DNA from: Nitrospiraceae bacterium
GTDB taxonomy: Bacteria; Nitrospirota; Nitrospiria; Nitrospirales; Nitrospiraceae
Length of the DNA stretch: 30,478 nt
Direction: 5' to 3'
Assembly (NCBI GenBank): GCA_011391455.1
Contig: JAABQN010000003.1
Coordinates: 1-30,478 of the forward strand
A program made the position numbers and the translations under genes. The notes beneath the pieces were generated by a model. That model had not been told where the DNA came from. It saw only the letters and a list, made by a program, of their open reading frames with translations, and did no database searches. Below, in pieces: positions 22,363-28,698 of the stretch (position 1 is its first letter; each line of letters begins with the position of its first letter).

Positions 22363-22695
22363 TCACATCGACAGTTTGTCGGCGACGTTACGCATCTGGA
22401 CACCATGCGCGAGCGAGGCGCCGCCTCGGATGGCGCAGGCAACGTGAACGGCTTCTGTCATTTCTTCGATGTTCGACCCTTTTTCTAAGGAGGCCTGCGT
22501 GTAGGCATCGATACAGTAAGGACATTGGACTGCGTGGGCGACGGCAAGGGCGATGAGGGCCTTTTCTCGTTCCGTCAACACTCCCTCAGCGAAGACGGCG
22601 CTGTAGTAGGCCATGAATTTTTCCCAAAGATCTTTGTTGCCCTTGCCCATCTCGTCGAATTTGCCCAAATCATGGGGATGATAATAGGTCTCCAT
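22363..22695 (-). CDS. AhpD/carboxymuconolactone-decarboxylase-like protein
   Basis: This 110-residue protein of the AhpD-like alkylhydroperoxidase fold has the redox pair CPYC in AVQCPYCIDAYTQ and the helical core EKALIALAVAHAV and AVHVACAIRGGASL. It closely resembles the small peroxidase-like protein found beside the arsenosugar radical SAM enzyme ArsS, beginning METYYxPxDLxKF. No ArsS is in view, but a different radical SAM gene converges on it with a 21-base gap. I take ATG 22695, with GGAG about 8 bases upstream; a longer frame to 22755 runs into the repeat-rich spacer. Function is likely thiol-based peroxide reduction or an accessory step; this is inference. Confidence 0.85.
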   Translation of the reverse strand: METYYHPHDLGKFDEMGKGNKDLWEKFMAYYSAVFAEGVLTEREKALIALAVAHAVQCPYCIDAYTQASLEKGSNIEEMTEAVHVACAIRGGASLAHGVQMRNVADKLSM

Positions 22696-22727
22696 AGGCG
22701 GCTCCAAATTGTGAATGTTAAAATTTG

Positions 22728-22784
22728 AATGTTGAATGAGCTTGTACCCCTTCATTCATCATTCATAACTCATCATTCAACATT
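22728..22784. repeat. Stem-loop from AATGTTGAATGA words
   Basis: AATGTTGAATGA (22728-22739) and TCATTCAACATT (22773-22784) are perfect 12-base inverted copies, and the interior repeats TTCATTCATCATTCAT. It lies between two minus-strand genes. It is AT-rich intergenic repeat DNA, possibly acting as a transcript boundary; on the plus strand it is followed by GTTTT. Confidence 0.5.
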
Positions 22785-22793
22785 GTTTTACGT

Positions 22794-23078
22794 TCATGCG
22801 TTGCTAGGCGGTTCGAGGTCAGCTTGTGTGAGCACCTGCGAAAACCGCGTGCCGACGATGCCCGTCACCTTGGCCATAAGGTCGGTTACCTCTTGCCATT
22901 CTTGCGGCAGAAGATCCTGCTTCAGTTGGGGATGAATCGCCCATTGGGCATCGACCTGTGTTCCCTTTCGGCTCACGAGCACCCGAAGCAGTTCCACATC
23001 CTTCGTGCGTGAATCGGCCCCTGCTGCTTGGGACGGGTTTCCGTTTGGTTGTCCTGATGGAGGTGTTGAACGTGCCAT
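22794..23078 (-). CDS. Hypothetical protein, 94 aa
   Basis: I do not recognise this family. The protein has 94 residues: a polar, disordered-looking N-terminus (MARSTPPSGQPNGNPSQ) and a mixed helical/strand remainder (DVELLRVLVSRKG, then EWQEVTDLMAKVTGIVG). There are no cysteines, signal peptide or membrane segment. GGAAGGAAA lies about 10 bases before the ATG. It sits between an AhpD-like gene and an inositol monophosphatase gene on the same strand. A precursor role for the nearby RiPP-type enzyme is conceivable but unsupported: no Cys, no GG leader end and no repeated core are seen. Confidence 0.55.
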   Translation of the reverse strand: MARSTPPSGQPNGNPSQAAGADSRTKDVELLRVLVSRKGTQVDAQWAIHPQLKQDLLPQEWQEVTDLMAKVTGIVGTRFSQVLTQADLEPPSNA

Positions 23079-23218
23079 ACCGCCAATTTCCTTCCCTCTG
23101 TTAGGAGGCGATCATACCGCATCGTCATTCTGTCTGTATATCTGCCAGAAGGCCTCTGTGGTCCCTCGGACGGTTCAGTATTTGACTGATCTGATGCAAG
23201 CGTGGCGGGACTGATGAT

Positions 23219-24037
23219 TTAAGAGGGAGTTGCGTCTTCTTGGAGCAGGTCGAGCATGGCTTGGTGGATAGACCCGTTACTTGCGACTAATTCTTTTCCG
23301 TATATCGAGTGCGGAGCGCCTTTGAAGTCTGTCACCTTGCCGCCGGCTTCGCGGAGGATGACGACTCCTGCTGCCATGTCCCAAGGGTTTAGGGTCACTT
23401 CCCAAAACCCATCGAACCGGCCTGCCGCGACATAGCAAAGATCCAGCGCTGCCGTTCCAGTTCGCCGCAATCCTTGTACTTTTAGGGCAAATCGCACGAA
23501 GTGATTCAAATTATTATTCTGGGTTTCGCGAATGTCGTAAGCAAATCCGGTCACGAGGAGTGCACGATCGAGGTGGTTCGCTGTGGACACGGAAATGGGG
23601 GCCCCGTTGAGGTAGGCCCCGTGACCGATTTGCGCGGTGAAAAGCTCGTCCCGAGTTGGGTCGTAGACCACACCGATAATCCCGCGGCCGTCACATTCCA
23701 CTCCAATGGATACGCAGTAGGCGGGGAACCGGTGGGCGAAGTTGGTTGTGCCATCAAGCGGATCAATCACCCATTTGTAACGGGATGGAGATTGTTTAGT
23801 CAGTCCACGTTCCTCGGCAAGGACACGATGGGTCGGGAATGCCGCGTGGATGACATCGATGATCCGTTGCTCTGCCTGGTGGTCGGCGTCGGTGACAAGA
23901 TTAATAATCTCCTTATGTTCAATTCGAAAGCCGGTGCGCACACATTCCGTTAGAACGGCTCCAGCCTGGCGGGCCGCGTCGGTGGCGACTGAAAGGAGTG
24001 TGTTGGAAGGGATAGCCTTGTCATAGGGTAAGGACAT
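23219..24037 (-). CDS. suhB: Inositol-1-monophosphatase family protein
   Basis: This is a 272-residue Mg2+-dependent phosphatase of the IMPase/FBPase/CysQ superfamily. Metal-binding motifs are complete: EE at 75-76 (VLAEERG), DPLDGTTNF (92-100), and NPWDMAAGVVILREAGG in the C-terminal half. It best fits the SuhB/IMPase branch, which in E. coli also joins rRNA antitermination complexes. No clear SD precedes ATG 24037 (upstream bases GATGCCGTCCC), so an alternative downstream start or weak initiation is possible. Confidence 0.92.
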   Translation of the reverse strand: MSLPYDKAIPSNTLLSVATDAARQAGAVLTECVRTGFRIEHKEIINLVTDADHQAEQRIIDVIHAAFPTHRVLAEERGLTKQSPSRYKWVIDPLDGTTNFAHRFPAYCVSIGVECDGRGIIGVVYDPTRDELFTAQIGHGAYLNGAPISVSTANHLDRALLVTGFAYDIRETQNNNLNHFVRFALKVQGLRRTGTAALDLCYVAAGRFDGFWEVTLNPWDMAAGVVILREAGGKVTDFKGAPHSIYGKELVASNGSIHQAMLDLLQEDATPS

Positions 24038-24116
24038 GGGACGGCATCATAGCACGAGGCCGCTTTTCTACTAATATTGACCCAAAAGACCTCTCAAACA
24101 GGAAATAATCCTATCC

Positions 24117-24242
24117 ATGAGGCTCGGATCTGGCTGGTTGCTTGTCATGCTTATTAGCTGCGCAAATGGTATTCTTGACAAGCACGGACCCGTATTAAAG
24201 CGATCACGCTATGCAAGGCACCATTTGAACTTTATCTATTGA
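24117..24242 (+). CDS. Possible tiny lipoprotein, 41 aa
   Basis: ATG 24117 preceded by AGGAAA (24100-24105) opens a 41-residue frame. Its N-terminus MRLGSGWLLVMLISCANG is a good lipoprotein signal with lipobox LISC; after Cys15 the mature peptide would be basic (KRSRYARHH). The stop overlaps the -35 of the next promoter. It could be a real small envelope lipoprotein (entericidin-like in size) or a chance frame. Confidence 0.35.
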   Translation: MRLGSGWLLVMLISCANGILDKHGPVLKRSRYARHHLNFIY

Positions 24243-24267
24243 CTTGCTATGCAAGCAATGCTATAAA
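24239..24267 (+). promoter_or_regulatory. Strong sigma-70 promoter with palindromic spacer
   Basis: TTGACT (24239-24244), a 17-base spacer and TATAAA (24262-24267). Inside the spacer is CTTGC-tat-GCAAG (24243-24255). The word GCTATGCAAG occurs at 24208-24217 and again at 24246-24255, and AAGCATGCTT (24270-24279) is a palindrome at the expected transcript start. This suggests operator sites for the gene at 24297. Confidence 0.6.
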
Positions 24268-24296
24268 GCAAGCATGCTTCACCTGGGGGCAAGTCT

Positions 24297-24806
24297 GTGG
24301 AAGAACTCACCGATATATTGGTTGGTCTTGAGCAACGGATCAGCGCCTACAAGAACCGGCTACAGGAACTCGAAAAGAAACGGCGTCGCTTGGACGACGA
24401 AATCGCCACGATCAAAAAATACTTGGAACTGGCAGAAACGCTCTATCGCGTTGAAGCCGACAAGGCCAAGCTTGCCAGCCTCTCCAGTCAATTTTATTCC
24501 GATGAAAAAGGCGCTCGGCAACGGCCGAATACGGATGTCACCGACCAGTCGAGGGAAATCCTCATGGGGCGGAGCAAGTATTCCGGGAAAAGCGTGTCAG
24601 AGGCTGCGTACGAAATGCTCCGCGAGGCGAATCGCTCGATGCACGCAAAAGAGCTTGTGCAGCGATTGGTCGAGGGGGGCCTCCAGATCAAGGGGAAAAC
24701 GCCGCTGACATCTGTGGCCACGTCCTTGAAGCGGGACAAGCGGTTTAAGAAAGTGGGTCCGAATACGTTCGAGGCCTTGGAAGAGTCCCTGATCCACGCA
24801 GTGTAG
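24297..24806 (+). CDS. Coiled-coil protein with C-terminal HARE-HTH domain
   Basis: This is a 169-residue protein starting at GTG. Residues 3-60 form a charged coiled coil (LEQRISAYKNRLQELEKKRRRLDD). Residues about 96-160 match the HARE-HTH winged helix: SVSEAAYEMLREANRSMHAKELVQRL, then TSVATSLKRDKRFKKVGPNTFEAL. HARE-HTH domains occur in RNA polymerase delta subunits, restriction enzymes and chromatin proteins, and are thought to contact DNA. It is likely a DNA-binding regulator or nucleoid-type protein. The operator-like repeats in its own promoter would suit autoregulation, which is an inference. A very short Lys-rich ORF and a terminator follow. Confidence 0.75.
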   Translation: MEELTDILVGLEQRISAYKNRLQELEKKRRRLDDEIATIKKYLELAETLYRVEADKAKLASLSSQFYSDEKGARQRPNTDVTDQSREILMGRSKYSGKSVSEAAYEMLREANRSMHAKELVQRLVEGGLQIKGKTPLTSVATSLKRDKRFKKVGPNTFEALEESLIHAV

Positions 24807-24853
24807 TAAGTCAGGCAGGTAGACCTTAAAATACGCGAAGGGGGGTGAGAGTC

Positions 24854-24892
24854 TTGGCGACGAAGAAAGCAGCAAAAAAGAAGAAGAAGTAG
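24854..24892 (+). CDS. Possible 12-aa Lys-rich micro-ORF
   Basis: A TTG at 24854, with AAGGGGGG (24838-24845) at normal SD spacing, opens a 12-residue frame reading (M)ATKKAAKKKKK before TAG at 24890-24892; a GTG three codons earlier is also in frame. It resembles the basic tails of histone-like proteins. It may be a real micropeptide, a decayed gene end, or chance. It is followed by a terminator-like hairpin. Confidence 0.3.
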   Translation: MATKKAAKKKKK

Positions 24893-24908
24893 TCCCCGCC
24901 TTGATTTG

Positions 24909-24942
24909 AGCGTCGGGAGCAAGGCCACTTGCTCTCGACGCT
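24909..24942. terminator. 15-bp terminator-like hairpin
   Basis: AGCGTCGGGAGCAAG (24909-24923) pairs with CTTGCTCTCGACGCT (24928-24942) over 15 bp with one G-U and a 4-base loop, followed by AAATCTTAGTT. It lies between the HARE-HTH gene and the 3' end of lpxC, which converge, so it may serve both. Confidence 0.65.
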
Positions 24943-25029
24943 AAATCTTAGTTCAATTAACCGCACGTCAAAATTTATCTCGCCTGGATCGGCAAGCTCA
25001 CACGCAGGCTTTCATTCAACAGAACGATG

Positions 25030-25965
25030 TTAGGAGGCTTGAAGGGCCACAAGCGATGTTGGTCGTGGTGCGGTCTTGGCGGAACGAGGCTTAGACGCGG
25101 CGACTGTTTCGTCGCCGTCGAGCAACACCCAGCAATCGGGGTGAGAGAGAATCTGCTGCACAAGGCGCGTGTGTATCGCATGCCCCGAGCGATCGGCGAT
25201 CAAGTGCCCGATAAAGGGTACACCGAGCAACGAAAAGTCTCCGATCAAGTCGAGGATCTTGTGTCGCACGAATTCATTGGCAAAACGAAGGCCTGATTCA
25301 TTGAGAATGCCGTCCTGAGAGAGGACGATCGTATTGTCCAGGTTGCCGCCCTGGCCCAGCCCGCGAGCCCAAAGCGCTTCTACTTCCTGTAAGAACCCGA
25401 AGGTCCTGGCATCCGCGATCTCACGCTCAAACGCATGGGCTGAATGCTCATAGACGTAGGTCTGGGTCTGGATTAAAGGATGATTGTAATGGATGGAATA
25501 GGTAATCTTAGTGGTCGAGGACGGTTCGATGCGAACTCGACGAGCTCCATCCACCACTTCGAGAGGCCGTGTGATTTTCAGATAGGGTTGCCGCCGGTTC
25601 TGAGGAGTAATACCAGCTGACCGAATCAAACGAACGAAGTGTGCCGCGCTGCCGTCCATCACGGGAGCCTCGCCTGCATCAACCTCCACATACACGTTAT
25701 CGATGTCGAGTCCCGCCAATGCGGCTAGTACGTGTTCAATCGTTTTTACCTGAAACCCATTGCCGCTGATCGCAGTACAGAGTTCCGTGGGGACCAAATG
25801 TTCAATGGAGGCAGCGAGGGAGGCCCCGTCCTTGCCGTTCCGGTTTACGAAGACGATCCCTGTACTTGGTGGAGCAGGCTTGAGCGTGAGGGTGACTGGC
25901 TGTCCAGAGTGGAGCCCAACTCCTGCACAACTCACTGTATTCGCTAAGGTTTGCTGAACTCTCAC
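25030..25965 (-). CDS. lpxC: UDP-3-O-acyl-N-acetylglucosamine deacetylase LpxC
   Basis: This 311-residue zinc amidohydrolase catalyses the committed step of lipid A synthesis. Zinc ligands and catalytic residues are His78 (TIEHVLAALAG), His235 and Asp239 (RHKILDLIGD) and His262 (SGHAIHT). GVGLHSGQPVTLTL near the start and MDGSAA are family signatures. I choose GTG 25965, with GAGGATGAC upstream. A longer frame begins at TTG 26004, but that codon lies inside the -12 element of a sigma-54 promoter. LpxC presence shows an LPS-type outer membrane. It is the last gene of a minus-strand series but has its own promoter. Confidence 0.95.
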   Translation of the reverse strand: MRVQQTLANTVSCAGVGLHSGQPVTLTLKPAPPSTGIVFVNRNGKDGASLAASIEHLVPTELCTAISGNGFQVKTIEHVLAALAGLDIDNVYVEVDAGEAPVMDGSAAHFVRLIRSAGITPQNRRQPYLKITRPLEVVDGARRVRIEPSSTTKITYSIHYNHPLIQTQTYVYEHSAHAFEREIADARTFGFLQEVEALWARGLGQGGNLDNTIVLSQDGILNESGLRFANEFVRHKILDLIGDFSLLGVPFIGHLIADRSGHAIHTRLVQQILSHPDCWVLLDGDETVAASKPRSAKTAPRPTSLVALQAS

Positions 25966-25999
25966 AAAGTCATCCTCAATATTAGACACAAGGGGTATC

Positions 26000-26016
26000 A
26001 GCAACTTGTGTGCCAG
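26000..26016 (-). promoter_or_regulatory. Sigma-54 (RpoN) promoter for lpxC
   Basis: On the minus strand CTGGCAC-ACAAG-TTGCT matches the -24/-12 consensus YTGGCAC-N5-TTGCW with exact spacing: GG at 26014-26013 and GC at 26002-26001. Transcription would start near 25990, about 25 bases before GTG 25965. Bases upstream (26017-26110 on the plus strand) are AT-rich, as expected for DNA bending towards an enhancer-bound activator. The activator is unknown. Confidence 0.65.
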
Positions 26017-26341
26017 TCGGTATTTTTATGAGAAATGAGCATAGATCATTGATAATAAAAGACAAATGCTTAACTTCTGGCGTGTGAAGTTGTGTTGCAA
26101 AAACATGACACCTGTGACTTTTCAAGGATTATCAATCGTAGTTCCGCCGCTATGCATGACGAGCGAGTGTAATTGGGCGAGGCGCGTGAGACTGGCGGGA
26201 CAGGCGAGACACTTGTAGTAAGGGCTTGCGCGTTGAGCCTGTCGTGCATTTGGGCTGCTGGCGTGATTTTTCAGATTGCTGCTAGAAGAGCCGCAAGTCG
26301 CTTGTCGGACTAGGGACGTTTCTATGTTGGTGCCACAACGA
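26005..26341. other. Spacer between response-regulator gene and lpxC
   Basis: No supportable gene in 337 bp. The lpxC-proximal third is AT-rich and holds the sigma-54 promoter. The rest contains frames rich in Ser/Cys/His without family features. No clear terminator for the response regulator was found. Confidence 0.5.
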
Positions 26342-27013
26342 CTAGGGCCGGGGGTCCAACTCGATGAGTCCTTTCCGAATGGCCAGGATAGCAGCTTGCG
26401 TGCGGTCGTAGACTTGTAACTTATGGAAAATATTTCGCACATGATTCTTGACGGTCTTTTCACTCAGGTCCAAGTTATTGGCGATTTCCTTGTTCGTCTT
26501 GCCGTCCGCGACCAGGCGTAAGACTGTGATCTCTCGTTCCGTCAGATCGTGCTCGACCCACCCAGGTTTTTTCCCTTTCTTCTGAGACATCAAGGAGAAC
26601 TCCGTCAAGATCTTGCTCGCGACGGAAGGATGGATCAGCGACTCGCCTTTGTAGATCGCGCGAATCGCGGCGACGATCTGAGAGGACTCGGAGTCTTTCA
26701 AGAGATATCCGGTAGCGCCGGCGCGGACCAAATCGAAAATATATTGTTGCTCGTCATACATGGTCAGCGCTACGATTCCGATGTGAGGGAACTCACGTTT
26801 GATTTGCCTGGTCGCTTCGACTCCGCCCATCCGGGGCATGCTCACGTCCATCAGCACGACGTCGGGCATCAACGTCTTCACCTTCTCGACGGCTTCCATG
26901 CCATCCTGGGCCTCGCCCACGATATGAATGTCGTCTTTCGTCTTGAGGATTGCGGCCAATCCTTCGCGTACGACGCGATGGTCGTCTGCGATGAGCACCT
27001 TAATTTTTTCCAT
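26342..27013 (-). CDS. NarL/FixJ-family response regulator
   Basis: This 223-residue response regulator has an N-terminal receiver (residues 1-125) with acidic pair Asp10-Asp11, phosphoacceptor Asp56 (VVLMDVSMP) and Lys107 (YLLKDSE). A LuxR-type HTH follows at about residues 155-210 (LTEREITVLRLVADGKTNKEIANNL, then VKNHVRNIFHKL). Its start overlaps the end of the upstream histidine-kinase gene by 14 bases, so the two are a translationally coupled pair. Target genes are unknown. Confidence 0.93.
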   Translation of the reverse strand: MEKIKVLIADDHRVVREGLAAILKTKDDIHIVGEAQDGMEAVEKVKTLMPDVVLMDVSMPRMGGVEATRQIKREFPHIGIVALTMYDEQQYIFDLVRAGATGYLLKDSESSQIVAAIRAIYKGESLIHPSVASKILTEFSLMSQKKGKKPGWVEHDLTEREITVLRLVADGKTNKEIANNLDLSEKTVKNHVRNIFHKLQVYDRTQAAILAIRKGLIELDPRP

Positions 27014-28109
27014 GGGATATCATCTCCTTATTCACCAGGGGGATGTCGACGATGATCGTCGTGCCACGCCCTTTCTTAGACTCGATCTTGCCTACGCCGC
27101 CCACGAGTCGAGCCCGTTCCAGGATTCCGCGAATTCCGAAATGGTCCCATTTGTCTGGGTCGCGCAGGACGGTGTCCATGTCGAACCCCACGCCGTTATC
27201 CGCAATGGTGACCTTGAGGCGTTCAGGGTCAATGTCCAACCCTACGGTGACCCGAGTCGCTTTTGCATGTCGTTCCACGTTGCTGAGGGCTTCCTGCACA
27301 ATACGAAAGAGGAAAATCTTTGTACGTGGGAATAAAATCTGTTCATCGCCGGATACACGGAACTGTGTCTTGATATGATACTGGGTCTCGTACGAGGTGA
27401 GATAGTTGGTCAGGGCCGGGAGCAGCTCCATCTTGTCGTAGTGGAGAGGGCGGAGATTGAAGATGACTTGCCGCGCTTCATGGATGGCCAGCTTCAGCTG
27501 GGCTTTGCTCTCGCGCAAGGTGGCCAGGCTGGCTTTCGGATCTTTTCGAATCAATTGCAGGCTCAGATCCAGTTTAAAATTCACCCCGGCCAAGTTCTGC
27601 ACGAGGCCGTCGTGCATTTCGCAGGCAATGCGCGTCCGTTCCTCCGTCACTGCCACACCTGTTTCCTTGACATAGAGGCGATAGAGCGATTGGTATTTAT
27701 TTAAGGTTTTTTCGATCTCTGCCGTGGCGCGGATGCGGGCTTCGATGAGCTCCCACATGAATTTGGCGCTAGCCCCGCCGATGATGGTCACGCCCATCCG
27801 GTGAAAGTCTTGGAGCAACTCCCAAACCTTGGTATCGCCCGACACATCGATGATGAGGTCCACGCGCTCGAGGTCCAGGAGCCGACGGTAATTGCGGGTC
27901 ACGGGGATGCCAAGCCGTTTAGCCAGTAAGACGCCCGGGGCATTGGCCTGGACCTCGGCTACGCATACGATTGTTACCAGCGGGTCTGTCGCAAAGATTT
28001 CCATCAGTGCCGTACCTCCACGACCGGCACCGATGATTGCCACATGCGTGCCGCTCGGCACTCCGGTTTTGCGAGGTCGTCTGGAAGACATAGCGTGTGT
28101 TGTCGGCAT
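27000..28109 (-). CDS. Soluble histidine kinase with N-terminal NAD(P)-binding-like Rossmann domain
   Basis: This 369-residue sensor has no membrane segment. Residues 20-125 form a Rossmann-like domain: HVAIIGAGRGGTALMEIF contains a GxGxxG loop, followed by TIVCVAEVQANAPG (second strand ending near an acidic residue) and VDLIIDVSGD. A linker helix (125-150) leads to a HisKA_3 domain with phosphoacceptor His166 (ERTRIACEMHDGLVQNLAGV), then a HATPase_c domain with EALSNVERHAKA and DNGVGFD. HisKA_3 kinases pair with NarL-type regulators, and one follows with overlapping ends. NAD(P)(H) or another nucleotide is the likely ligand, by inference from the fold. The start could also be ATG 28091. Confidence 0.85.
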   Translation of the reverse strand: MPTTHAMSSRRPRKTGVPSGTHVAIIGAGRGGTALMEIFATDPLVTIVCVAEVQANAPGVLLAKRLGIPVTRNYRRLLDLERVDLIIDVSGDTKVWELLQDFHRMGVTIIGGASAKFMWELIEARIRATAEIEKTLNKYQSLYRLYVKETGVAVTEERTRIACEMHDGLVQNLAGVNFKLDLSLQLIRKDPKASLATLRESKAQLKLAIHEARQVIFNLRPLHYDKMELLPALTNYLTSYETQYHIKTQFRVSGDEQILFPRTKIFLFRIVQEALSNVERHAKATRVTVGLDIDPERLKVTIADNGVGFDMDTVLRDPDKWDHFGIRGILERARLVGGVGKIESKKGRGTTIIVDIPLVNKEMISHGKN

Positions 28110-28203
28110 TGTGACGCCTACTCGTTGAGAAATCGCATCCTGTTGTAGACCAAAAAATGTCGGAAGGACAAGGGGAGGGTAAGGAGTAGAGAGGAAGGAT
28201 CCC

Positions 28204-28677
28204 TCACCGCTCGCGGCGTTGCTGGGCCAACGTTCTCAGTTCATCCATGAACTGGTCAATGTCTTTGAACTCTCGGTAGACAGAGGCAAAGCGAACATAG
28301 GCGACCTGATCCAGTTGATCGAGCTCTTTCATCAACTCTTCGCCCACGATCCGGCTCTCGATTTCGGTTTCACCCATTTCCTGAATGCGCTTCTCGATCC
28401 GATCCGCTACGGTTTCGATAGTGGCGGTACTGATGGGCCGTTTTTCGCAGGCTTTCTTGAGACCGGCGAGAATCTTGGTACGGTCGAACGACTCACGGCG
28501 GCCGTCCTTTTTGACCACCATAGGAAGGATTTCATCGACGCGTTCGTAGGTGGTATAGCGACGCTTGCAGCCGAGACATTCGCGTCGACGGCGAATAACC
28601 TCGCCTTCCTTCGCCATGCGCGAGTCTACGACCTTGTCTTCGAGTTCATCGCAGAAGGGACATTTCACAGGCGGCAA
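28204..28677 (-). CDS. nrdR: Transcriptional repressor NrdR
   Basis: This 157-residue repressor of ribonucleotide-reductase genes has an N-terminal zinc ribbon with Cys6, Cys9, Cys34 and Cys37 (CPFC...CLGC) and VDSRMAKEGEVIRRRREC as the signature. An ATP-cone domain follows (VVKKDGRRESFDRTKILAGLKKAC), which reads ATP/dATP. Length is typical (149-160). It follows glyA by 21 bases, a common bacterial order, and precedes the Rossmann-histidine-kinase gene. Confidence 0.95.
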   Translation of the reverse strand: MPPVKCPFCDELEDKVVDSRMAKEGEVIRRRRECLGCKRRYTTYERVDEILPMVVKKDGRRESFDRTKILAGLKKACEKRPISTATIETVADRIEKRIQEMGETEIESRIVGEELMKELDQLDQVAYVRFASVYREFKDIDQFMDELRTLAQQRRER

Positions 28678-28698
28678 TCCTGCCCAGTCTTATGTAGG

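Noticed and set aside
22363..22695. Arsenosugar biosynthesis pair
   Set aside because: The AhpD-like protein resembles the ArsS partner, but the adjacent radical SAM enzyme has the RiPP-type signature and not that of ArsS, and no other arsenic gene is present.
24244..24708. Plus-strand frame of 154 codons overlapping the HARE-HTH gene
   Set aside because: The alternative frame has coiled coil plus HARE-HTH motifs; this one is a shifted Ser/Arg/Trp-rich translation.
26122..26463. Minus-strand frame running from the response-regulator gene into the spacer (113 codons)
   Set aside because: It overlaps the conserved HTH of the response regulator in another frame; Ser/Cys-rich with no recognisable domain.
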